DNA of 64,000 nt from contig NC_026659.2 of the NCBI RefSeq assembly GCF_000004075.3, forward strand, positions 12,283,473 to 12,347,472, in the 5' to 3' direction. Origin of the DNA: Cucumis sativus (taxonomy: Eukaryota; Streptophyta; Magnoliopsida; Cucurbitales; Cucurbitaceae). Positions 47,701-59,720 of the stretch are shown here, one piece after another. A program made the translations under genes and the position numbers. Position 1 is the stretch's first letter; each line of letters starts with the position of its first letter. Below the pieces are notes generated by a model. That model was given only the letters and a program-made list of their open reading frames with translations. It was not told where the DNA came from and made no database searches.

Positions 47701-47949
47701 ATATTTTGTCAAAATTATTATTTTTGACAATTTTTCATTTATTTACTATCCAAAATTCATAATAGCTATTGAAAAGATTCTTAATAACAAATATATTTTT
47801 TTATTGCTTGATTTCTTCTCATTGATATGTAGTAATATTTACACCGATTACAAGGATGCAAAAATGGTTAAAATATAATGAAATCAATTTACAATTAAAG
47901 GCTTAATAAAGGGAGAAAACTGAGGAGATATTTTATTCTAAATTATCTT
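44743..47949. other. Intergenic region, no gene supported
   Basis: Mostly AT-rich. 45890-46190 is a GC-richer island with C-rich sequence on the plus strand ending at ACGAAG/GTTTAT. It resembles the leader part of a DNA transposon or of a gene, but no protein follows. 47580-47700 carries TCTATCAATGATAG / GCTATCAATGAC type inverted words that recur near 45690 and 62230. Confidence 0.5.
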
Positions 47950-48290
47950 CTAATATCCTCCCACAAACGGATAACTTAGGTTGAGCAAGTGGTTTGTCTC
48001 AAAGGGGAAGAAAATTTGGAGACAATAGTGGCTTTGTGAGTATATCAGCAAGTCGATTGTTGGAAAAGATGTAACGAATGGAGATGTCTTTGCGAATAAC
48101 TTTTTTTTAACAAAGTGATGATCAATCTCAATGTATTTTCTTCTAGCATGAAAAACAGGATTATGAGCTAAGGGTATATAAGCTAAAACATTATCGTTGG
48201 TGAGGTCTTAAGAGGAACATAGAGATCATAGAGAAGTTGTCAAATCTAATAGAGAGTGTATGATATTCTGCTTTAATGGAAGAACATGAG
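47950..48290 (-). pseudogene. Ty1/copia RNase H remnant
   Basis: On the minus strand, fragments of the C-terminal RNase H region of a copia polyprotein: HNPVFHARRKYIEIDHHFV, a shifted ADILTK-like stretch and the end of the frame at about 47990. Stops and shifts are frequent. The purine-rich end and a weak LTR-like start lie near 47960-47880. Only the last ~100 codons are visible. Confidence 0.7.
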
Positions 48291-48976
48291 AGGAAAGGTG
48301 TTAAATGAGACAGAATAACATGAAAAATAGAAAAATGATATTTTGCTTAACCCTCACACAAAATTGTGATGTAGCCCTTTTTAAATATAATAACTTTGAA
48401 ATATCTTAAAATTGAAAACTTAATCAACTTTTCCACGCAATGAATCATCTTAACATTCTTTACTTGAATTCAAGCTTGAACATTTTGGGAAGGAGAAACT
48501 CAACACATAAATCAAACACTTAGTGAGTGAAGCTTTTAGAAAATCTTTTGGAGAATACAATGCAAACATATAAATTCATTTTTTTCATAAATACAGGCCA
48601 TCGCGCCTCTTTTCCTTTATATTGAGAACACGAATCGTTTCCCATGCTAAGATTACTGCGATTCACTCTCGTCAGCATCCTGCATGTAAACTACTATGAT
48701 GTTCACTTCATCCACAACATTCAAATTTTTTCTTGATTCCTTTTTCTTGTTGCATAGGTCATCTACACGACACCTTTACTCATTATGTGCACACACAACA
48801 TAACAGCTGGTCACTTGATAGGAATAAGACTAATGGTTTACTCATACACAAGCATCAAAGTCATCACATATAAATCAACATTTTTCTCTTTCCAAATAGC
48901 AACATCCATAACAATACAACATTACATAAGTAGATATACATAATGTGTTATACATTACAAACTCAAATGGAGTACA
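48291..48976. other. Intergenic spacer, no gene
   Basis: AT-rich sequence without motifs. The left part may still belong to the decayed copia element. Confidence 0.45.
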
Positions 48977-49870
48977 TGTTGGAATTTATGTCCTAAAAAC
49001 TCGTGATTTGTAATCATATTCTATTTAATAAGTCGTTATTTATATTATAATCTTAATTAAAGTCAATAAACTAAGGTCCCAAGGCTATAATAGAGTAAAC
49101 TTAAACTTTATGTAGAGACATAAACGTGGACCAAGTTCAAGTGTATAGCCTAAATAGTCTATAGTATACGAATACGATTTGGCACCTTATTCTGTGGACA
49201 CTATGGACGCGACCCACTTTGTAGTTAGTACAAACGATGTGATCTTGAATCGTTCATGTAGAGACATAGAAGTGGGGACATCATATGTAAAGAGTTTACA
49301 TAAGACTGGAACCATGAAATAGTCACTTTTAAGTTATAACATCGTTAACTTTGTAAAACTAATTATTTCGTTTATAGATATCCAATGTAACTTAATCTTA
49401 ATTCTGAGCTAACTACGAACTTCTGTTCACACGAAATTATCCTTATATCTGCATAGGTGAGGGCAACTCAATGGCGCTGGTCCAATAAGCCTCCTATCTC
49501 AGGGGTAAGATCGGGTGGATTGCTAGAGACATAGGTTGCAAGATGAAATTTACTCCTACCCACTCTAGGGTTAATAGATAGGGTTGTTCCCTTAAGGACT
49601 GAATCCAAGTCTTGAACAAGGGGCCTCACCCTCTCATTAGTCAGAGAGAGATTCAGTTTAAAGGTTGGACCTTAAACCAATTGTTTAATAGTTGATTAGT
49701 GAAACTTAAGGAAAAAATGTATAATCTCGGGGGTAAAACGATATTTCAACCTAGACGAGATTATGAACAACCTGTGAAGGTTTAACTTACTTATGATGGT
49801 CATATCACATGGACATAAATATATCTATAGTGAGGGGAGTGCAACTACGGGACTTTTAGTGAAATTGCGG
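48977..49870 (+). repeat. LTR-like dispersed repeat, copy 2
   Basis: It starts TGTTGGAATTTATGTCC and shares the ordered landmarks of 17243-18140. It ends around ACATAAATATATCTATAGTGAG and the following 50 bp. No coding frame. The TG start suggests an LTR, perhaps of a copia element. Confidence 0.65.
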
Positions 49871-52800
49871 CAACGAAGTTTTGATAAATAATAATAAGAA
49901 GAATGATAAATGAAAAAAAATATTCATAACCCAAATCTTCACTATCTACTTCACATACACAAAATATGCAATAATGGCTCTCTAGATAGATCTTTTAGGG
50001 CTAATCAGAGAAGGGATGAAGGGGAGACAGAGATGGGGCTAATCGAAAAAGAGAGGAAGACCGATGAAAAAGGCAAGAAACTTCAGTCATGAGTGGCAAG
50101 AGGTAGCGGTTCATTTGGCTAGTCAACGCTCAGTCGCAGAAGTTATCGGCGTTGGCAGTGGAGAGATTGAGAAAGATTGTGGACGAGTATTGATTCTTCT
50201 TTCTTCCTTATCATCTATTTAGCAAATGATACATTACAAGCAATCAAGTTTATGCTTATACACTCTCACTTAGGATCCTAAGTGGATGGTCATTGAACAA
50301 CATTAACTTCAAATTAATCGAGAACCCTCTCCTAAATTTTAAGATCAAAGATACAACTAGTCGATTTTCACTGCCTAATCGACTAATTTATTGAATCTAT
50401 CTAAGGTAGATGGTGAACTACTTCTTGATTGGAACCCCAAACCAATAATACAACCCAACTTAACCTTTTTCATCTAGGAAAATTCACCCTACTCGTTAAG
50501 TTTTAGAAGGAAAATTCTAAAGCAATCAATCAAACATGCATGGTAGATATGTCAAATCATTGAGACAAGCAAGATTGAAGAATAAAATTAAAATAGCATT
50601 CAAATGTGAAGGATTTATAATGTTTATGAACAATAAATATCATAGAAAAGACAAGAAGTTCAATACTCTAAACTCCAAGCTAAGGCATATATACCTCTTT
50701 AGCCAAGCGAACACACGATCAAAAGCATGAATCTTTAACTGTTCAACCAATGTAGTAAAAGAGTTCTAATATAGAGAAAGAAGTCTGAAAATTTTGACCC
50801 CAATTAGTTAATGGCAGCTCTCTTCGAATCAAATAATTAAAAAAAGATCTATTTATAGAAATCGTGAGGATGTCACGGTTCCTTGAAAGAGTGGGACAAC
50901 ACTTGACATTGCTTATTAAATTGTAGGACTACGTGCAAAGGAGCGTCTACAAGCATACGCCAATTTTGTGAAAGTTCGGAGCATCACAACACTTAGGCTT
51001 CTGCATCCAAAATAGAGCTATTAGGAAAAGCATTGAGTCAGTGTAGAGTAGGCATATTGCTACTCTCCTAGTGGCAAAATTGTAGTTAAGGTCCATTTTT
51101 CTTCCTAAGCATGTTTTAGGTTTGATCATGCTTCAAATAGCATTGATACGCTTCAAATTGAATGATCAACCACTTGGTCATCTAACACCTATAAAATCAA
51201 CACATAATCATATTAAGTACCAGAACAAACATTAATTGAAAGAGAAGAGATAGTTTATTTCAAGGATTATCACTATCCTTATGTTATTCTTGATCGTCCC
51301 AAGCAATCAAAAGCACACAATCATACAAAATAGTTTGCTTGCTAAGTTACCAAGAACTAGTTCCTTTCTCAGGGCCTTAACCGTCAATGAAATTCAATCA
51401 CATAATCCTCAGCGTAATCAAAGAACAATCAATCAATTTAAGCAAGATTAGAGTTATCTCTTTAGACCTATTCATGCATAAGCAAGTCCCAAGTCTTCAT
51501 ACTTAAGCCTAGACAATATCCGAAACATATTTAAAGAATCGTCGTCTCATTTTCCCCTACTCTAGCTCGAACGATCTAATGTTAAACTTCTTGAAGCTCA
51601 AAGTTTCAAGGTAGTACAAAAGAAATTCAAACATAATTCTATTTTATTTCATCACTTAAGGGGTCGTTTGGGGGAAGGAGAGGAATAAGGAGAAAAAGGA
51701 ATATGAAAATGGGGATTATGAAAAGGAAATGATTATTATAATCCTTGTTTGGGGAATGTTGTTTCACTTGCACTTGGGTAAGAAGTATGAAAATTTGTAC
51801 TTAATAAGGGCTTATTTGTTACGCGATATGAAGGGACATAGTGAACATGCTCACTGATATATCGCCTATACTGAATATAATTTTCATTCATCATTCACAA
51901 ACACTAAGTCTTGACTGTTGAAGAGAAACAACGCTTCAATACCCACAACCAACAACCCAATCAACCTGACTCATATTTTAAGGGTTGGGTTGGGAATACT
52001 ATTAGCGTTATTCAGGTTGCTAAACCAATCAACTCCAAAATATGGGTTGGGTTAGGAATGTCCTCCAATCCAACCCCAAAATATGGGTTAGAGGACATTC
52101 CCAACCCAACCCAACCTATTTACATCCCTCACGAATTGTTGGAGCAATTACAATTGAAAAGAGAATGCAACACCAATGGAAGGACCAAAACTGCAAAACA
52201 GGTACACAACAATGAGAACGAGTAGCAACTATATGAAAAAAACCTGATAACAGAAAATCGTAAAAAATAAAAAGGCAAAGTCGTGGATCACACTCTTTTA
52301 AAATATTTGTGGTTCTACCCGATGTGCAAATAGTTCATAAATTGTCACAGTGTCCTCATGATAAAACAGCTCAGATACTAACTGTCTCAATCAGATCTAC
52401 ATCAGAAGCCAATTAGAATGCCACCTTTCTAAATTGTTCTCGGGAAGCAAAATATATTTGTTAAAAAAACAAAGTCAGTACAGAGAAAATGACCAGAAAA
52501 TGTATAATTTTTTTTTAGATGAAAGTGAGGGAGTCTATTACAAGGGCCGTTTAGAAAACAGTTCACGCAAGGATCGTAACAATTCAACGATCAGAAAAAT
52601 TGATTTATTACGATTCAACAACGATCAAATTTAATTAAAGAAATATAATATTATTATTCTCCACCTCACCTTGTCACACCTGCCCAGACGATAAAATGTG
52701 CATGTGGAGATATCAACAAGTCTACATTTGTATATCTTATTACCCCACTATAATTATAGGTGTCCCTTCGAACCCTAACCCATTACTCAACGTATGAATT

Positions 52801-54295
52801 TGCAAGGGGGACTTTCACATGTTAAGTATTAGCAATGTGTGATTCTCTTTTCCAATAAAATAACAATATATTTTTTCAATTAAAAATTTACATTAACAAT
52901 CTTCCACTTTGAAAAAAAATGTGAAATTCCTCCCATGGAAAATCACTAACTCTTTGTCTTAATACCGTGGTAGGTTACAGAAGCGATGTACTTGGATCAA
53001 CTTATCTCCCTCATGGTGCTGCCTTTGCCAAAACAATTTCAACATTTTTTCTTTGGCTGCCCTCTCTCTAAAGGCATGTGGTGTGAGATTTTTCGATGCC
53101 TTCAAAGCCTCTAAAAAGCATTATTTGGGTTTGTTTTGTGGAAGACTTGGGATGAAAGAAATGCAATAATCTTCCAGGAAAAAATACTATCATTCATATT
53201 GTTTTTTTGTTAGAAAGATATATCAACTATAAATACCCATAGCTTTTCTTTTCTTATTGTCAACTGGAAACATCCTTTTGTACCCTCGATGTCTTTCATT
53301 ATTTCATTCAATCCATGAAATCATATATTAAAAAAATCATAAATGTTAGGAGTAGAAATTTTTTGGAGTTTCAAACATAAATCAAACCTAACACTGTCAC
53401 ACAATGACATAAAATAAGATGGTGATTCAAATTCTCGTATTAAGTAATTGCAAAACACTATTAATTTGATATCTCAATTTCTACAAAATTCTAAAGAAAT
53501 TCACTCCAAAAAATACTTTTGAAATATTTATGAAAGACAACTGATAATATTGCAACTTTAAGAATATAAGGATACTTTTAAGACTTTCACATCTCAATTT
53601 CCGTCCAAAATTCTATAAAAAAAAAATTATTCTAAAGGTAGACTTTGAAATGTTTACGACCGTCTGGGATTAATATTGCATCTCTTAAAATTCTAATAAT
53701 TTTCGACTTGAAAAGTAGCTTTAAAATGTTTATGAAGATCAATTGATCCAAGGTTGACAGTGCAATTTCAAAAAGTATGAAGATATTTTTAAAAAGTAAT
53801 GGCAATTTCTATTATTTAACCTTTCTTTTTCCTTGGTTGGGAATTTTCTTATATTCAACTTAACTCTTACTGGGTCATTTATTGAATAAGAACAATATTA
53901 CATCCCCAAAAATAACACAATTATTGATACAACACAGTTTGGTGTGTGAAATGTACAAACATTTGAACAATATAAAGCACATAATTGGGGCTGAATTAAT
54001 GACATCGAATCACCTAAAAAGCACTACATTTCAGTTCAAACTAGCCGAGAGAAAGAAACCTCTAGCAATAAAATCTAACTTTACACTCTTTCTACTATTC
54101 CTAATTTCTTTTTGGTACAACAATTGCGGGGAGAATGGGATAGTCGGAGGTCATGTCAATACTACCAACCCAAATCACTTCGGTTACCACCCCTAATTGA
54201 AGAATAATGAAACATGCCTTAAAAATGAAACTCAATAAACACAACAACAACGATAATAATCAAAATGCAAGCTTGTAAGAGGTTTTGGAAGCCAT
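49871..54295. other. Intergenic region, no gene supported
   Basis: Short frames only (for example 49910-50092, 51911-52225 and 53882-54196), none with a recognised motif. 51657-51680 reads TAAGGGGTCGTTTGGGGGAAGG, like the end of a PIF/Harbinger or similar MITE. 52044-52112 is an imperfect hairpin of GGGTTGGGTT sequence. The stretch next to 54295 should include the 3'UTR of the receptor kinase gene. Confidence 0.5.
52044..52112. repeat. Inverted repeat of GGGTTGGGTT-type sequence
   Basis: GGGTTGGGTTAGGAATGTCC (52044-52063) and its near-perfect reverse complement (52093-52112) flank a 29-bp loop. More GGGTTGGG words lie at 51980-51995. Such sequence is common at the ends of small hAT-like elements. 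Confidence 0.65.
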
Positions 54296-57200
54296 TCAAA
54301 TGCTTAAATGTTCTTCCCTTGGCAAACTCTGCACAATATCAGACCATCTCCCTGGTGAATGGTCACTACTGTTGGATGAGATTTGAGCCTCAGCTCTTGT
54401 ATCTCTTATCATCTTTAGTACTTCCCTCATTGTTGGTCGGTTTTGCGGCATAAGCGAAACACAAGCCATTGCTATGTTCAAAAGAGCTTGAAGTTTCTCT
54501 TCTGACGCCTCATTCCCAGATGTGGGATCATCCCCGGACTCTGTCTCCTCTTCTCTAACTGAACTAACCCACTTGGGAATGTCGGAACCGTGTTCTTGAA
54601 CAAGATCTTGGAATGGTGTTTTTCCTGTAAGAAGCTCCAATAGAAGAACACCAAAACTATAGACATCTGCTTGTTGGGTGGTTGGCTTACGTATGTCGCG
54701 GCATTCGGGAGCTCGGTAAAAGAGTGAGGTTGCACTGGGTTCATCAAGCGAGTCAGGATCTCGGAATAAGTTAAGACCGTAATCAGTAAGACAGGATTCG
54801 AAATCAGATCCTAATAGTACGTTTGAGGATTTGAGGTTTCCATGTGTTGAGCCTGGGTTCTGGTGGATGTAGAGCAAACCATTGGCTAAGTCTTCCGCTA
54901 TTTTTAGGCAAGATGTCCAATGAAGAGGCTTTCCTCCGCCTGAAGTTCTTGATCCTGTAATGGAAGTTCAAAAGAAATTATTCACCAAACCAAGAGGAAT
55001 TTATAAACGAAGAACGCTCAGATATTTATTGTGTTATGATTATGAATCTACAAATTTTAGAAATAATATAATCATAAAAGCACCATGGTGCAGTTCCTAT
55101 GAAATATTTCTGAGAGGAAACAAAATCTCTTCTGTGAAATATTACGATAGTGAGACCGAAAATAAATCATTGCATTTCAGTTAATCATTCGAATTTATCT
55201 ATGATTTTCAACAAATCTTAATAGAAGGTTAAAATAGCATCCACAAAACATTGGATCTCATCCTATTTCACTTCTTATGGTTAACAAGAATACTTATGGT
55301 TGAACATTGGACTTAGTAAGGATAACAAGAATACTTAATTTCATTCCAGAAAACACACGATGTAAATATCTTTTCAAAATTAGAGAAAATGATAATGCTA
55401 ATAGAGACTAATTTAACTGTACATACGAAAAACTAACTTTAAATATTTGAAACTCCAGGAATTAAAATAGAACACGCATCAAAGAAGAGAAACCAAAATG
55501 GTATTCTAACCTATATCCAACCATTCGTAATAGAAAAGAACTAATAGCCATAATTCCGTAAGTTACCAATCTCAAACTGGATTAAAAAGAAAAGAACTCC
55601 AGAAAACATATATTGCGAAAGTAAAAATGCTAAATATTGGAAAAGAACACACCATGATATAACTATATTTATGCAATGCAAAATTTGCAAAAAAATCTAT
55701 ATCCAAATAATTGTTCGTCCAATCAGAAAAAGGAGCTCCTACATGTCCCAACATCACGTGGAAAAGAAATTTTAAAATCAAATATGCTCGTATACTTGCA
55801 TGCTTAGAACAAGTTTGATGTTTTTGTATTCAAAACCCTTTTTTATATTTCTTCTCGTTTCGCCACCTAATTTTTATAACAGATAAGAATCAGAACACGA
55901 AGACAAAATCCAAGTTTCTACCAGGTTGAAGTTTTTTCCCAAAAAAAAATATTGAAATGTGGGCTGTCCGTAAAAATGTAGAGCATATGCATGTCCGTAA
56001 AAATGATTAATAATTACGATTGCTCAAATATCGAGTGTAGCATTTCATCTTTAATAAGCTCCAGTCCAAGCACACTCCTCTGGACCTCTCCCAGGGGAAA
56101 GAAGAAACAGAACACGGAAACAAGAGGACCCCATCTTGACAACAAATATTTGGACATATTAATGAATGGTTTACATTTTACATTTATAGATAAAAAAAGG
56201 ATGCACAGATGCAAAATATAAAATAATGTATAAAATGAAATGGAAGATCTTAAGGTCAACTAGCTTAAATATTCAAACAAATCTACTGGTCAGCAATATC
56301 GGCAATGCCGGAGTTATGACGAAAATGCCATGTGAAAAGAGACATGAGAGAGAAAATCAAGGGAATAAAATAAGAGCAAGAAAAGAAGTACTGGCATGAA
56401 AACAATGGCATATTTTAAGCACATAACTCTAAATCAACTAGAGGCTAATGCCCCAGTTACAGAAAACGCCAACATGCGCAGCTGAGATTTGAAAGATGAG
56501 TTGTCAACCAGACGATGGTGAATGAATGAATATCCTTATATCCAAATGAATCAAGAACTATTTTAATTCTATTCATACATTTGTAAAAGTGGGGACAGGA
56601 AAATTATGAACATTGTCGTTATTAAGCTGGAAGGCAATGCTTCCAAAATATGACAGATCTATGTAATGGGAAAACATCTTGTGTGAGCAGAACAGTACAC
56701 ACGGTCTTATGCACACACAAAAAGGGCCCATCACAAGGCAATGATACAATAATAAATGGATAATCATCTTCACGATCATTCTCAAAAGCACAACGATTAA
56801 GACCTTTCACCCATATTTAATCTTTTATTTTCATTATCCTTTAGCATCCATCCAGATATGTGTTCCTAGAAAAAGAACATGAAAGGGGTGGATGCACAAC
56901 AAAGCATGTCAACAAAACGAGGGCCCCATAAGGTGGAAGGATTAAAACTTGCAAAAGGAGGTCAGCGAGGCAACGGTAAGTAAGGGGAAAGCCACGTGAT
57001 GTGTGTATCTAAGCTCGAACTTTTGCCCAAGTCTACCGCAAGACACGAGGTTAGCTTTACCAGAGCGTGTCCCCCACGCCTCTCTTTCTATACGCCGGTA
57101 TCTACCCCCCCCCCCCCCCCCCCCCAACTCTCCCTCCTTTACCCAAAATTAAAATTAAAATTATTGAATGCGGAAAGTTATATATACTTTTCACTGAATT

Positions 57201-58823
57201 TTGTCTTAGATGTTTAAATTTAATTTTTATTCAAAAAAAAAGTTTTAAATTTAATTTTATAACAATATCAAATCAAGTTGGGTACGGAAGACCATTTTCT
57301 TTTTGTCCCCTTAGCATTTGCATACATATTTTCTCAACAAGACATCATTCAATGCTAATTGCTAACTTTACACTTTACTGGCAGTAATATACTATTGAGT
57401 ATTAACTATTAAGGAAACCCAACTCGTGTTCCAAGAAAATATTCAGCCAAAGTTCAAAAAAAAAATGATTAAAAAGTGTAGAGGGTGACCGACACTTACC
57501 ATGGATGAGAGAGAAGAGACTGCCATTGGGGAAATAATCGTATACGAGCAAGCGTTCCTCCTTAGCCTGGAAATATGCCCTAAGAGGGACCAAATTAGGG
57601 TGTCTGAGCCGCCCAAGAACCTCCATCTGCCGTCCGAATTCCTCTGCTCGTGGGTACCTTGAATCCTTCAGCCTCTTCACTGTCACAATATACCCAGATT
57701 CCATTACTGCTTTGTATGTGCTTCCAATGGTCCCTCTGCCCAAAGTCTCCGCCGAAGCTTTCAACAAATCTTCCAAACTATAAGTCATTTTCTGATCCCC
57801 TGCTCCGCAGAACACTAGACTCCCTAGTCCTTCACTTTCCCAAGAAAAGCCCCCTTGTTTTCCCCCGTTATTACCTCCGCCACCGCCGCCGCCGCCGCCG
57901 CCGGCAGTTCCAGGTGTTTCCTCCACCCCCTCCTCTCCAATTCCTTTGTTTCTAACCTCCGATAGGCTTTTTCTTTCCCTACATTTGCAAATCATACACA
58001 GTAAAAGAATAATTAATAACAACCCAACAAACCCACCAACACTTCCAGCTATTATCTTGACCAATTTGTGTCGTCTTGAAGACGAGCTTGAGCTAGGGAT
58101 TAGTGGAAAAGAGGGACTTAATGATGGCGCAATGGAAATATTTCCGCAAGGGTTTTGAACTTGTTCTCCGCAAAGCTCTAGGTTGCCGGAAAATGACGAG
58201 ACATTGAATCGGGCTAAGGTGGGGGTTACTGGGATGTCGCCGGAGAGGTGGTTGTTAGAGACATTGAAGAATCGCAGACTGGTTTGGTTGAAAGGAGGAA
58301 TGGAGCCGGTAAGTTGGTTGTCTTGCAAGTGTAGAACATAGAGACGCCGGAGTTTAAGTAATGTTTCTGGAATGGGACCAGATATTTTGTTACCGGAAAG
58401 AACGACGACCTTCAAGCGGTGGAGATTAGAGATGGAGCTCGGAAACTCGCCGGAAAAGTTGTTGTCGCTTAGATAGAGGGATTTTAGATTAACTAGACCC
58501 GAGAGATCAGGGATTGGACCGGAAAGCGAATTTCCTTTGAAACTGAGAACACGAAGCTGATCTAAACGATTCAAAATCTTGTGGTTAAGAACACCAGATA
58601 GATTTAGATGCTCTAAAACAAGCTTAGTTACCCGCCCATTTGCGCATTCTTTAACTCCTTGCCAGTGGCAGAAAGACCTTCCTCGCCATGGAAGCGAGTT
58701 CCCAGTGTGAAGAGATTCTTTCAATGCTAACAGAGCTTCTGCATCTCCAGCTCGAACCAAATGCAGTACACAAACCAACAAGACGAAGAACAATGAAGAA
58801 TACCTCAAAACCACAACTTCCAT
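54296..58823 (-). CDS. LRR receptor-like pseudokinase, orthologous group of Arabidopsis At1g60630, 2 exons, 660 residues
   Basis: Exon 1 is 58823-57500 and exon 2 is 54954-54296; the donor (GTAAGTG), acceptor (TTACAG) and phase agree. Layout: signal peptide (1-25), LRR N-cap with [12 protein letters not shown], about five LRRs (70-210), a Ser-rich stalk, a transmembrane helix (about 257-279), a Gly run (308-317), then a kinase-like domain with G-loop [12 protein letters not shown] (362) and Lys383 (VKRLK). The catalytic HRD is HGNLKSSN, lacking Asp, and DFG is DYG, so it should be catalytically dead, as the family usually is. It ends [20 protein letters not shown]. The protein sits in the plasma membrane and presumably acts as a scaffold or co-receptor. 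The start fits the family N-terminus. No lesion was seen. The 2.5-kb intron is long for this group. Confidence 0.96.
54955..57499 (-). other. 2.5-kb intron of the receptor pseudokinase gene
   Basis: Bounded by GTAAGTG (at 57499) and TTACAG (at 54955). It contains a C21 tract (57105-57125), AT-rich sequence and several unsupported short frames. I saw no transposon ends inside, although its size suggests insertions. Confidence 0.75.
57105..57125. repeat. Poly(C) tract, 21 bases, in the pseudokinase intron
   Basis: Uninterrupted C21 on the plus strand, G21 in the sense direction of the gene. Confidence 0.9.
57874..57905 (-). repeat. Coding GGC/GGT triplet repeat (poly-Gly)
   Basis: The plus strand reads CCGCCACCGCCGCCGCCG. 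In the gene this encodes ten Gly residues between the transmembrane helix and the kinase-like domain. Length is likely to vary between accessions. Confidence 0.85.
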
Positions 58824-59720
58824 CCCAGAGAAAACCTTGAAATCACGATCTCAAATGCGAAGTAGAGAATGTAGAAGTCTTCAAAGCAAGCAATAGTCCC
58901 CTTTGATTCATCTACCCTCTGTTGGATCCTTGTTATTCAACACAGTGCCTTCAATCAAAATGGCGCCAGTTGGAGACATTTTCAGAGTGTTAATTAAATA
59001 TGTTTGACTAGAACAAGGAAAAGAACACAATCATCTACCTCTTGGAGCTCAGTCTCGTCTTCTGTAGACATGTAGTTACGAACAAGATGCTCTCCAATGG
59101 CGACACCCTCGGGAAAACACCAACTGGAGTCACTCAATCACTTGTAAAACTCACGGACATCGTGACAAAACCTTCACGTGAACTCGCAGACGAAAAATTA
59201 AGCGATTCTTCTCTCCTCCCCATGATTCGCATCCAATTTCTTTATTCAAAAACCTGCAGACATTATTAAATCCCCCAAAACCTAACTTCAAAAAACACAA
59301 AAAAACCTAACAGAGTCTTTAAAAAAAAATCCTCGAACCACTAAACAAAGAAGAACACACTCCAATTTTCACAACTTCAAGAAACAAATACACACCACTC
59401 CATTTTACCCCACACTCACCTAATGAAATAAGCGAGTTCCAAACTGCAATACCAACGAACTCCATTTCCGTCGATTAAGAAGCCTGCATTGCCATTGCCG
59501 GCGGTGGAAAGTTGTAGATGGATCAAAATGTGGTGAGTTGGTTGAGGAATGGGATTGGGAGGGGGAAAGGAATAGGAAACAGAGGAGTTATAATTGGAGA
59601 TTGAAGAAATGGGGGGATTGCCATGGATGGATCTCTGTAGCGAGTCTGCGTGACAGAAGTAATAATTCAAGAAAGAGAAATTGAGAGAGAGGGGGGGAGA
59701 GAGAGACTCAGGAAATTGGT
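58824..59720 (-). promoter_or_regulatory. 5' leader and promoter-proximal region of the receptor pseudokinase
   Basis: Minus strand. A pyrimidine-rich leader (TCTCTCTCTC at about 59690) is followed by a candidate donor, CATTAG/GTGAGTG, near 59420, and by a candidate acceptor, ATTTCAAG, about 12 bp before the ATG at 58823. This suggests a 5'UTR intron of roughly 0.6 kb. It is based on splice signals only. Confidence 0.4.

Noticed and set aside
51960..52115. Interstitial telomere sequence
   Set aside because: The words are GGGTTGGGTT, not the plant telomere TTTAGGG, and they form an inverted repeat.
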